From assembly GCF_000202635.1 (NCBI RefSeq), contig NC_015125.1:1364001-1428000 (forward strand): DNA of 64,000 nt. The letters are read 5' to 3'. The position numbers were made by a program, and so were the translations under genes. Positions within the stretch are counted from its first letter, which is position 1, and the number at the start of each line of letters is the position of its first letter. Source of the stretch: Microbacterium testaceum StLB037. GTDB taxonomy: Bacteria; Actinomycetota; Actinomycetes; Actinomycetales; Microbacteriaceae. Below the pieces are notes generated by a model. It saw only the letters and a program-made list of their open reading frames with translations. It was not told the DNA's origin and made no database searches. Positions 49,710 to 57,597 of the stretch are shown one piece after another.

Positions 49710-50708
49710 ATGGACAGCGAGAAGATTCGGAGCCGCGCGCGAGACTACGGCATCGACCTCGTCGGAGAGATGCCGACAGCGAGCAGCCCAGTCACCTTTC
49801 TCGTCGTTTCACGCGGGAAGCAGCAGCAGAGGGTCACCGCGGTTGCGGTGTCGCCTCTGACCCTCACGGAGCTGGAGCACATCCTCCCTCTCCCCGCGAA
49901 AGGTCCTGTCGTCGCGCTGGGCAGTCGAGTCACGCCGCGCAACGCGGATGCGCTCCGAGACGTCGGCGTCAACTTCATCGACGAGGCGGGTAACGGCTAC
50001 CTGTCGCTCGGAGACACGCTGATCGACGTGCGCGGGCGGACGCCCGATTCCGCCGCCGGCCTCCGTAAACCCGCGAAGAGCGCCTCCCTGTTCACGGAAA
50101 AACGGTCGCAGGTCATCCTCGCGGTGATCAGTTGGCCCGACCTCCTCGCTGCACGGCTCCAAGACCTTGCGCGAGCCGCCGGAGCCTCCGTGAGCTTCAC
50201 GCAGAAGACGCTGGTGGCTCTCGAATCAGCCAACTTCCTTGACCGCTTCGGCCCACGGGACCACGCTTCCCTGAGGAACATCGACTCGCTGATCGATGGA
50301 TGGGCGGCAGCATTTACGAGCGGACTCGGCTCGCGGGAGAACACCCGAGCCTTTCGTGGGACTTTCGACCCGTCCCGCCTCTCTCCGGACGGCCCACCCC
50401 TCTATCTCAGCGGAGAAGCCGTCGCACCGTGGATCGCACGCAACATCACATGGACCATCTACGCCGACGGCATCCCCCGCGATGCAGCCCAAGCGGGGCG
50501 CTGGGCACGCGATGACGAGTCACCGACCCTGTTCCTTCGCGAGAAGTTCTGGACCGAGCCTGTCCCCGCGCGCACGCGAGAATCTGCCCGACTACGAGAA
50601 GCGCCGCCGTTGCTGGTCTACGCCGATCTCCTGGCATCCGGTGATTCTCGCGAACGAGAAGCAGCCCAGCGTCTGAGAAACGACAATGCTCGACTGCGCG
50701 CGCATTGA
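49710..50708 (+). CDS. Type IV toxin-antitoxin system antitoxin, AbiEi family
   Basis: A 332-aa protein. The N-terminal region (LVGEMPTASSPVTFLVVSRG, LPLPAKGPVVALGSRVTPRN, FIDEAGNGYLSLGDTLIDVR) resembles the DUF-type AbiEi domain, and the middle is a winged-helix-like block near FTQKTLVALESANFLDRFGP. Such antitoxins repress the operon and counter the toxin without direct binding. The ATG at 49710 is chosen for its strong GGAGG at 5-nt spacing, over an upstream in-frame ATG at 49629. It overlaps the toxin gene by 23 nt. Base composition is visibly lower in G+C than flanking genes, which suggests horizontal transfer. Confidence 0.8.
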   Translation: MDSEKIRSRARDYGIDLVGEMPTASSPVTFLVVSRGKQQQRVTAVAVSPLTLTELEHILPLPAKGPVVALGSRVTPRNADALRDVGVNFIDEAGNGYLSLGDTLIDVRGRTPDSAAGLRKPAKSASLFTEKRSQVILAVISWPDLLAARLQDLARAAGASVSFTQKTLVALESANFLDRFGPRDHASLRNIDSLIDGWAAAFTSGLGSRENTRAFRGTFDPSRLSPDGPPLYLSGEAVAPWIARNITWTIYADGIPRDAAQAGRWARDDESPTLFLREKFWTEPVPARTRESARLREAPPLLVYADLLASGDSREREAAQRLRNDNARLRAH

Positions 50709-51513
50709 CCTCCGACTGCTGGACGATGTCGCGGCGGCCGTCCATGATCTGGTCACGACGACGGGTATTGATCCTCGGAAAATCCTGCTGGTCGGGGCAC
50801 GGTGTCGCGATGCCATCCATTCCGCCCTGGGAAGAACGACACCGACTCGACTGACCACAGACCTCGACCTCGGAATCGCCATCGCCTCATGGAATGAGTT
50901 CGAGCGGATCGGATCGGCATTCGCCTCCATCCAGTCGAACGGAATTGCCTTTCGCGTCGCCGGCATGCATGTCGATGTCGTCCCGTTCGGCGATGTCGCT
51001 GAGGAACCCCGCGGCCTCAGCCGACCATCGACCCGTAATGACGACATCGTCGTCTTCGGATTCCAGGAGGTGTTCGACCGAGCATCGATCCTGACGCTTC
51101 CCACCGGGGAACCTGTCCGTCTTCCTCAACCCTCGGGGTATGGATTGCTCAAGACCCGCGCGTGGGCGGATAGAAGTGCGCACGGCGACCATCGCGACGC
51201 ACAGGATCTGGCTGTCGCTCTCGACTGGTATGCGCAGGATCCGTCGACGATCGATCGCCTGTTCAGCGCCGACATTGACATCAGCGAACTGTACGGCTTC
51301 GACGCTGGCCAAAGCAGCGCGCACCTCCTCGGCCGCGACATTCGGCGGCATCTCATCCCCTCAGATGCGAACGACCTGGTGAGCCGGTTCACCGGCCTGG
51401 ACGCGCGGCCGCTTGCTGGCCACCTGCTCAACCTGCCGCAGGACCGGTCGCGACGATTCGATATCGTCGAAGCGTTCACGCGCGGTCTCCGCGACGCGCA
51501 ACTGCCCGCATGA
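50686..51513 (+). CDS. Nucleotidyltransferase toxin, AbiEii/AbiGii family
   Basis: A 275-aa toxin of the DUF1814 nucleotidyltransferase family. KILLVGARCRDAIHSALG near residues 32-49 and LTTDLDLGIAIASW near 57-70 provide the G...D-x-D metal site; VDVVPFGDVAEEP is the third acidic strand and LLKTRAWADRS near 155-165 the basic motif. Family toxins add nucleotides to tRNA or otherwise block translation, giving abortive infection. Its start lies inside the end of the antitoxin gene, so the pair is translationally coupled. A strong hairpin follows 12 nt past the stop. Confidence 0.85.
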   Translation: MLDCARIDLRLLDDVAAAVHDLVTTTGIDPRKILLVGARCRDAIHSALGRTTPTRLTTDLDLGIAIASWNEFERIGSAFASIQSNGIAFRVAGMHVDVVPFGDVAEEPRGLSRPSTRNDDIVVFGFQEVFDRASILTLPTGEPVRLPQPSGYGLLKTRAWADRSAHGDHRDAQDLAVALDWYAQDPSTIDRLFSADIDISELYGFDAGQSSAHLLGRDIRRHLIPSDANDLVSRFTGLDARPLAGHLLNLPQDRSRRFDIVEAFTRGLRDAQLPA

Positions 51514-51525
51514 CGTGTCATCGAC

Positions 51526-51561
51526 GGAGCCCCCGCCGACCCGAGGGCCGACGGGGGCTCC
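51526..51561. terminator. Strong bidirectional hairpin
   Basis: GGAGCCCCCG at 51526-51535 pairs perfectly with CGGGGGCTCC at 51552-51561 around a 16-nt loop, between the convergent AbiEii and metallophosphoesterase genes. Confidence 0.75.
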
Positions 51562-51568
51562 GGACGTT

Positions 51569-54500
51569 CTACTTCGCGATGAGCGTGAGCGTCAGCGTCG
51601 ACCGGTAGACGCCGACGGGGGCGTCCTTCGGCGGCGTGAAGTCCAGCCCCGCGTCGAAACGGGCCCCGCCGATCCCCGTGGACACACCAGCGGCCCCGGA
51701 GGCGATGACCCCGTCGCCCGCGCCGAGGCTGAGACCCGAGGGCAGGACCTCGCCCGCGAACGACATCGGTCGGATGCCGAGGGCGTCTGTCGGAGCGGAG
51801 TAGGTGCCGCTGGTGAAAGGCGTGGCCGTCGCGGTGAGGGTCCACCCCGTCAGCGCGGCGCGATCGTCGACGACCGTGAGCCTGCCCAGATTTGCGGTCG
51901 CGCGCGTCCCCCGCTCGACCGCGCCGAAGTCCACCGCGGTCTTCTGCGCGTCGAGCGACCACAGGTCGCTCGCAGTCACCTTCGTGTGCAACTCCGCGCT
52001 GTCCCGCAGCGAGACCGGGTGCACCGGGATCTCGAACGTGCCCCACGCGACGATGGTCGGGTCGTTCGGCTGGGTCAGCGCCACGGTGTGGTGACCCGGC
52101 TCGAGCCCGGAGACGTCGACGACCGCGTCACCCGCAGCATCCGTCGTCAGCTGTCCGAGATCGGTGAGCGAGGACCACGCCCACGCCCGCAGGATCTGCC
52201 CCTTGTGAGCCGCTCCCGCGTGCACCGTGACGGTCGTTCCCCCGTCCGCGGGGCCGGCGATCTCCACCTGAGCTGCGTCGGAGGTCGACGGCAGCTGCGG
52301 GTTGGGATCGACGACGGTGAGGGTGGCCGGCGCGGACAGGGTCTTGCCGCCCTGCGCGTTGGAGGCCACCGCACGGTACTTTCGGCCGTTCATCGCGGTC
52401 GTGGCATCCGTGACCGTCAGGGTCGACGAGGTGGCATCCGGGATATCCGCCCAGCTCGCCCCGTCTGCCGACGACTGCCAGGCGACGGTCGGAGCGGGTG
52501 AGCCCCCCGCGATCACCGAGAACGTCGCCGTCGCGCCGACCAGCACGCGCTGGTCCGACGGGTCAGTGAGCGTGGGCAGGGATGCCGAGATAGTGACCGT
52601 CGCCTCGATCGCCTTCCCGTCGCGGCTGCCGAGCGACTGCACGAAGCTCAGCGGGTGAGCACCGGCGCCGGTGACGGGAGTGTCGAGGGCGATGTGCCAG
52701 GTGCCGTCCGAGGAGACCGCGGTCCGGCCGATCGTGCGCCCCTGCTCGACGACGCGGACGTCGGCCCCGGTGAGACCGGTGCCGTCGAACGACGAGAGCG
52801 AGGCATCCGCCGGCTGCGCCGCCGACACGTCCGTGGTCAGGGCGAACTGCGGCCCACCCGCGTCGATGTTCTGGCGCTGGTAGAGGAACTGGTCGGTCGT
52901 GAGCGCGTGATCGACGACGCGGGTCTCACCCACGCAGCCGTACCAGCCGTGCTCGGGCTCCTCATTCCACGCCGAGGCACCGATGATCCACGGCATGAAG
53001 TCGGCGGCCATCATCCCGCCGACCTGCGAGGCGTTGCGCAGCACCGGCACACCGTCGACGTACATGATGACCGTCCCGTTGGCCGGGTCGTTCACGATCG
53101 CGACGTGGTGCCACGAGCCGGGCATGATCTCGCCTGACCAGAGGGTGTACGAGTTCTTCGAGCGCGGATCGGCGGCGGAGAACTGATACTCCCGGAGGTT
53201 GGAGATGCCCAGCCACGCGGCGCCCGCACCGGCATCGGAGGAGTCGTTGATCCCCATCCACTGGCGGGCACCGCCGCGCGTGATGGCTGCTCCCCAACGG
53301 TTGGCCGCCTCCGTCCAGTTGCTGTCCATCTGGAGGAACGTCTCCAGCGTGTAGCCGGTGCTCGCATCGAGATGCGCCATCGTGGCCGGGGCTCCGTACT
53401 CGGTGGTGAGGTAACCGAGGTTGTCGCGCGCACCCGCATTGCGGTGGACGTCGCTGAAGCACACCGCGCCCTTGTCGGCCGAGTACACCGGCACGTTGGA
53501 GTGCGAGATGGAGACGTCGTCGCTCGTATCCGGCGCGTCGGTGTCGTCCACCGGATTGCGATACATCGGGCTCGACCCGGCGATGTCGGGGATCTCGGTC
53601 GTGTCCGCGACGTCCCCCTCTGCGACACCGCCGAACCGCCAGTGCGCGAGCGTCCCGTCGACGTGCACGTAGTCGGTGTCGTCACCGGCGACGGCGAGCT
53701 GCTGCTCCTTCCCGTGGCCGGTCCATCCCGCCGACACGATCTGCTTGGCCCGCGCCGAGAGGTCGCCATTGTCGGCCTGCGCCGCGGTGGGCGCCTTCCA
53801 GCCGAAGCGGGCACCGAAGTCGATGGGGAGGCTGAAGTCCTGCCATTTCCCATCGAGCACGGGGGTGTCCGTCGACGTGAGCGCGTCGGCGTGCTTCTTC
53901 GGAACCCAGGGCGAGACGGTGTCGACGTCGATGCTGTTGTTCGACAGGTCGAACTCGAACAGCGTCATGATGCCGTTGCCGCCGTCCGCGGCCATCTGGT
54001 AATCGGTCAGCACCTCGAAAACGGGGTGGCCGAAGTCGTTCGTCAGCGTCCGCTGGGTCGCGCCGTGGAAGTGGCCGTTCAGGGTCAGGATGATCTGGTC
54101 GTTCTTGCGGATGAGCTTGTCCCAGAGCAGATCGCCATACCACCAGCTGGTCGGCGAGATCTGGTCCTGGTCGATGCCGATGATCGCGTGAGAGTTCAGC
54201 ACCACCGGGACGCCCGGGTGGGCGTCGAGAATGCCCTGCGCCCAGGCGAACGTGTCATCGGAGGCGTTCCAGCCGAGCGAGAGGACGATCCAGTCGTGCC
54301 CCTCGGCCTGGAAGTCGTATGCCGAGGAGTACCCGTTCTGGAACGTGCCGAGCAGGGTGCCGCCCGCCTGCCGTTTGAGGGTCGTCGCCCCGAAGACCGA
54401 CAGGTAGTTCGCCGCGTTGGCCTCCGACGAGCGTGCGCCCTGGTCGGCCACGTCGTGGTTGCCCGGGATGATCGAGTACGGCACGCCGCCGTCCTCGAGG

Positions 54501-54904
54501 ATCCGCATGGCCTTGGAGGCGGCGGTCCACTGGTCGCCCACCCACTGCTGGTCGACGACGTCGCCGAGCTGCACGGCGAAGGGGATGTTCAGGTCGTTCT
54601 TGTGATCGACGACCCACTGCGTCTGCGCCTCGAACGGGTTCGTCCCGTACTGCGGGTAGAACTGCGACGCGCTGTACCGCGAGTAGAACTGCGTGTCGGG
54701 AAGGACCGGCAGCAGGAAGCTGGACCGGTCCGCGGCGGTGGACGCATCGGGGGATGCGGACGCGGATGCCGCAGTGACGGGTGTACTCCCATCGGCCGCG
54801 AGCGCGGCGGACGCGTTGCCGAGGACGAGAGCCGACAGGGTCAGTACTGCCGCCGCGGCGGCCAGGGGGCGTGCGCGTCGAGCGCGCGGAGGGTGGAGGG
54901 ACAT
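51569..54904 (-). CDS. Secreted metallophosphoesterase with LamG, Ig-like and WxL-like domains
   Basis: A 1111-aa exported protein. A Sec signal covers residues 1-40, then a calcineurin-like phosphoesterase (about 65-340) with LPDTQFYS, VQLGDVVDQQW, IPGNHDVADQG, LNSHAIIG and LNGHFHGATQ, giving all the metal ligands. A LamG/concanavalin-like domain follows near 480-690 (YTLETFLQMD, GSWHHVAIVNDPANGTVIMY), then an Ig-like domain near 790-890 and a C-terminal WxL-like beta domain (LTGWTLTATATPFTSGTY to the end). It probably hydrolyses extracellular phosphoesters while bound to wall or polysaccharide. The start at 54904 has AGAAGAGAG upstream; a start 4 codons earlier is possible. It follows the ricin-domain gene by 38 nt. 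Confidence 0.85.
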   Translation of the reverse strand: MSLHPPRARRARPLAAAAAVLTLSALVLGNASAALAADGSTPVTAASASASPDASTAADRSSFLLPVLPDTQFYSRYSASQFYPQYGTNPFEAQTQWVVDHKNDLNIPFAVQLGDVVDQQWVGDQWTAASKAMRILEDGGVPYSIIPGNHDVADQGARSSEANAANYLSVFGATTLKRQAGGTLLGTFQNGYSSAYDFQAEGHDWIVLSLGWNASDDTFAWAQGILDAHPGVPVVLNSHAIIGIDQDQISPTSWWYGDLLWDKLIRKNDQIILTLNGHFHGATQRTLTNDFGHPVFEVLTDYQMAADGGNGIMTLFEFDLSNNSIDVDTVSPWVPKKHADALTSTDTPVLDGKWQDFSLPIDFGARFGWKAPTAAQADNGDLSARAKQIVSAGWTGHGKEQQLAVAGDDTDYVHVDGTLAHWRFGGVAEGDVADTTEIPDIAGSSPMYRNPVDDTDAPDTSDDVSISHSNVPVYSADKGAVCFSDVHRNAGARDNLGYLTTEYGAPATMAHLDASTGYTLETFLQMDSNWTEAANRWGAAITRGGARQWMGINDSSDAGAGAAWLGISNLREYQFSAADPRSKNSYTLWSGEIMPGSWHHVAIVNDPANGTVIMYVDGVPVLRNASQVGGMMAADFMPWIIGASAWNEEPEHGWYGCVGETRVVDHALTTDQFLYQRQNIDAGGPQFALTTDVSAAQPADASLSSFDGTGLTGADVRVVEQGRTIGRTAVSSDGTWHIALDTPVTGAGAHPLSFVQSLGSRDGKAIEATVTISASLPTLTDPSDQRVLVGATATFSVIAGGSPAPTVAWQSSADGASWADIPDATSSTLTVTDATTAMNGRKYRAVASNAQGGKTLSAPATLTVVDPNPQLPSTSDAAQVEIAGPADGGTTVTVHAGAAHKGQILRAWAWSSLTDLGQLTTDAAGDAVVDVSGLEPGHHTVALTQPNDPTIVAWGTFEIPVHPVSLRDSAELHTKVTASDLWSLDAQKTAVDFGAVERGTRATANLGRLTVVDDRAALTGWTLTATATPFTSGTYSAPTDALGIRPMSFAGEVLPSGLSLGAGDGVIASGAAGVSTGIGGARFDAGLDFTPPKDAPVGVYRSTLTLTLIAK

Positions 54905-54942
54905 CTCTCTTCTCATCTGGGGAAGGGCGAAACGGGAGGAGG

Positions 54943-56526
54943 TCACGCGGCGGGCGCCTGAGGTCCGTATACCTCGACCTCGGAAAGCGTCATCCAGGTG
55001 CTCGGCGACTTGTTGGAGAACAGCACGCGCACGCCGGTGGCGAGCACGGGGGCGAACGCGACCTCGAGCGAGAGGTTCGCCGAGCTGTTCGCGGCGGGCC
55101 ACGTGGACGACGTGGGTACGTTCTTCCACCCGCCGAGAAGCGTGCGGTACTGCACCGTGACGCTGCCGATGTTCTGCTTCCCGCCGATGTCGTAGACCTT
55201 GACGCCGGTGATCGAGCGCGGCTGGTCCAGGGCGAACGAGACGCGGTTGGGGTTCGCACGGTTTGCCGCGCCTCCGCTGCGCCAGTCAGAGAATCCGACG
55301 GCGTTGCGATTGCCGTCCGTGAGCGCGAACGTCGTGCCGTTGTCGCGCACGGCCCAGTCGGGGTGCACCCCGCTCTGGCGCAGGATGTTGACGCTCTCGG
55401 GGGCGACGAGGGCGACGACCAATCGGGCGGAGAAGTCTGCCCCCGACACGGCCGGGACGGTCACTGTCCCGGGCTGGGCGAGTGCGGTGTCGGTGACCCC
55501 GGAGAAGTCCCACGACACGGGTGCGGTGACGCTGGCACCGGATCCGCCGACCCGGCGGACGACGGTCCGAGGCGCGAGCATCCGCAGCTCCTTGACGCTG
55601 ACCCCCGCATACGAGCGCAGCGTGGCGTCGTCCGCCGCGGCGGCCGCTCCGACGGCGATGTGCGCGGAGACGGTGATGGTCTCGCCGAAGAAGCCGGTGG
55701 CCGTGCCGGTGACGTCGACATCCCCCGGTGCGTTCCAGACGGAGCGGTCGGGCTTCTGCCACGCGATGGACGTGAGCGGGAAAGAGGTCCCCCACCCATA
55801 GCGGGCGACGAGTTTCGACGGCAGGCGCGGCTCCGTCCCGACCGGCGTGACGGCCGTCGGCACCGTCACCGTCGCGGTCAGCGCATGCATGCGCCATTTC
55901 TGGACCGCGCTGCCCGTGGCCAGCGTGTACGACTGCACCTCGGACCCGTCCGCCGTCTTCTGGTTGTACAGGTCGAGGGCCGCCCACTTCTTGGAAGGGT
56001 CCTGCTGCACGTTCACGAGGTTGACGGTGCCGTCGCCGGCGTCACGGGCCTCCCACTGGGCGTAGGGGTCGGTCGCCGAATCGGCGACGTCGGCGAGCTG
56101 CAGATACCGGAAGTTCGTCGAGCTGTTGCGGGACCGGATGAGCGCGCGCCCCTGCTGATCGGCGATGACGTAGGTGTTCGCCGCCCCGGTCACGGGGTAG
56201 AAGGTCAGAGCCTGGGCGGCGAGCGCGGACGGGTCGCCGGTCTTTATCGCCTCGATCGCCGCCGCGGCGCGCTCGGTCGCCCCGGGTGCGGAGGAAACCT
56301 GCGCGTTGGTGTCGCCGAGCTGGACGACCTTGCCGGGAGCGTTGACGCTCTCCAGCAAGATCCGTTTGGGGGCGCCGACACCCTCGTAAGGGGCGCCGGC
56401 GGCGGATATGCGTCCGGTGACCTCGGCCGGAGCCGCGTGGGCCGGCGCAGCGACGCCCAGGGCGAGCAGAGCGACGGCCGCGGCGGCCAGGCCGTGCAAC
56501 GACCGTCTCGGGAACAGGAATGACAT
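54943..56526 (-). CDS. Secreted multidomain binding protein (ricin-type, Ig-like, F5/8 type C)
   Basis: A 527-aa exported protein. The signal peptide ends near residue 32 (APAHAAPA). A ricin-type beta-trefoil region lies about 110-225 (NTYVIADQQGRALIRSRNSS through SAVQKWRMHAL), then a Big_4-type Ig-like domain (ARYGWGTSFPLTSIAWQKPD) and a C-terminal discoidin/F5-8 type C domain (VSFALDQPRSITGVKVYDIG to the end). No catalytic domain is visible: this arrangement resembles the C-terminal part of large glycosidases. It may be a truncated hydrolase or an independent carbohydrate-binding protein. It is co-transcribed with the metallophosphoesterase. Confidence 0.75.
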   Translation of the reverse strand: MSFLFPRRSLHGLAAAAVALLALGVAAPAHAAPAEVTGRISAAGAPYEGVGAPKRILLESVNAPGKVVQLGDTNAQVSSAPGATERAAAAIEAIKTGDPSALAAQALTFYPVTGAANTYVIADQQGRALIRSRNSSTNFRYLQLADVADSATDPYAQWEARDAGDGTVNLVNVQQDPSKKWAALDLYNQKTADGSEVQSYTLATGSAVQKWRMHALTATVTVPTAVTPVGTEPRLPSKLVARYGWGTSFPLTSIAWQKPDRSVWNAPGDVDVTGTATGFFGETITVSAHIAVGAAAAADDATLRSYAGVSVKELRMLAPRTVVRRVGGSGASVTAPVSWDFSGVTDTALAQPGTVTVPAVSGADFSARLVVALVAPESVNILRQSGVHPDWAVRDNGTTFALTDGNRNAVGFSDWRSGGAANRANPNRVSFALDQPRSITGVKVYDIGGKQNIGSVTVQYRTLLGGWKNVPTSSTWPAANSSANLSLEVAFAPVLATGVRVLFSNKSPSTWMTLSEVEVYGPQAPAA

Positions 56527-56664
56527 GGGAAGGAGAGGTCCTCTCACAGAAGAAACGCCCGTCGGGCGCGGGCCGGACCGAAGCTATCCATCGGATGTGC
56601 CCCGCAGAGGGTCACTTCCGTTCTCGGGACATGAACGCGAGGTGCTCAGCGTGTGGCCGCAGGC

Positions 56665-56686
56665 GCTGTGAAATGTTCGCCACAGC
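56665..56686. promoter_or_regulatory. Candidate operator upstream of uraD
   Basis: GCTGTG and CACAGC flank 10 nt, a perfect 6+6-bp inverted repeat in the 218-bp divergent gap, about 58 nt before the uraD start. The half-site TGTGAA occurs within it, recalling the allantoin operators, but the spacing differs. No gene is visible in 56527-56744. Confidence 0.55.
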
Positions 56687-56731
56687 AACACCGCCGACAC
56701 ATCCCGCCACAGCCCCGTAACGCGCGCCGCC

Positions 56732-56737
56732 TAGCCT
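56732..56737 (+). promoter_or_regulatory. -10 box of the uraD-uraH-hpxO operon
   Basis: TAGCCT lies 7 nt before the uraD ATG without a Shine-Dalgarno: leaderless promoter. Confidence 0.55.
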
Positions 56738-56744
56738 GACCGGC

Positions 56745-57272
56745 ATGCACCTGCACGAGTTCCACGCCCTCGACGACGCGGATGCCACGGCCACCGCCCG
56801 CGTGTGGGCCGACATCCCGGGCTGGGTCGACGCGATCGTGGCGGCCCGGCCCTACGCGAGCGTCGAGGCCCTCGCCTCCTACGCCGGAGACCTCGCCGCC
56901 GCCTGGTCGCCGGACGACCTCGAGGCCGCACTGCACGCGCACCCGCGCATCGGCGCGAAGGTCTCCGGCGAGGGCGCCGAGGCTGCGGCATCCCGTCGCG
57001 AACAGGGGTCCATGGCATCCGCCGCCGATGACGACGTCGCGGCCATCGCCGCCGGAAACACCGCGTACGAGGAACGGTTCGGCCGAGTCTTCCTCATCCG
57101 CGCCGCGGGGCGCACCCCGGGCGAGATGCGCGCCGAGCTCGAGCGCCGCCTCGGCAACGACCCCGCCGCCGAGACCATCGAGGCCACCCGACAGCTCGCC
57201 GAGATCGCCCTGTTGCGCCTGCGGACGACGTTCGCCGACGATGCCCCCGCCGAGCCCGAGGACGCCGAATGA
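56745..57272 (+). CDS. uraD: 2-oxo-4-hydroxy-4-carboxy-5-ureidoimidazoline decarboxylase
   Basis: A 175-aa cytoplasmic enzyme converting OHCU to (S)-allantoin. HAHPRIGAKVSG near residues 64-75 contains the catalytic His, and SRREQGSMASAADDDVAAIA and NTAYEERFGRVFLIRAAGR are the conserved helices. EMRAELERRLGNDPAAETIE precedes the C-terminal helix. Length is typical. It overlaps the next gene by 4 nt (ATGA) and starts a three-gene urate-to-allantoin operon. Confidence 0.93.
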   Translation: MHLHEFHALDDADATATARVWADIPGWVDAIVAARPYASVEALASYAGDLAAAWSPDDLEAALHAHPRIGAKVSGEGAEAAASRREQGSMASAADDDVAAIAAGNTAYEERFGRVFLIRAAGRTPGEMRAELERRLGNDPAAETIEATRQLAEIALLRLRTTFADDAPAEPEDAE

Positions 57273-57589
57273 CCCACCTCACCACCCACATCCTGGATGC
57301 CACGGCGGGCACGCCCGCAGCCGGCGTCGCCGTCGCGCTGGCCCGGCTCGACGGCACCCCCGTCGCCGAGGGCACGACCGACGCCGATGGCCGCCTCGCC
57401 CTCGGCCCCGAGCGGCTCGACGACGGCGACTACGCCCTGACGTTCGAAACCGGCGCCTACTTCCGCGGGCGCGGCGTGGCGTCGTTCCACCCCGTCGTGT
57501 CCGTCGCCTTCACCGTCGCGGGCGGAGCGCACCTGCACGTGCCCCTGCTGCTGAGCCCGTTCGCCTACTCGACCTACCGCGGCAGCTGA
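57269..57589 (+). CDS. uraH: 5-Hydroxyisourate hydrolase (transthyretin-like)
   Basis: A 106-aa cytoplasmic enzyme that hydrolyses 5-hydroxyisourate to OHCU. THLTTHILDATAGTPAAGVA at the N-terminus carries the first catalytic His, the central FETGAYF and SFHPVVSVAFTV the second block, and the C-terminal signature ends YSTYRGS, the diagnostic Y-R-G-S of HIUases. Length is standard. It overlaps uraD by 4 nt and ends 8 nt before the urate hydroxylase gene. Confidence 0.95.
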   Translation: MTHLTTHILDATAGTPAAGVAVALARLDGTPVAEGTTDADGRLALGPERLDDGDYALTFETGAYFRGRGVASFHPVVSVAFTVAGGAHLHVPLLLSPFAYSTYRGS

Positions 57590-57597
57590 GGAGCGTC

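Noticed and set aside
57269-57589. A uricase gene in the urate operon
   Set aside because: The small gene ends in YRGS and is HIU hydrolase; urate oxidation is covered by the HpxO-type flavoprotein.
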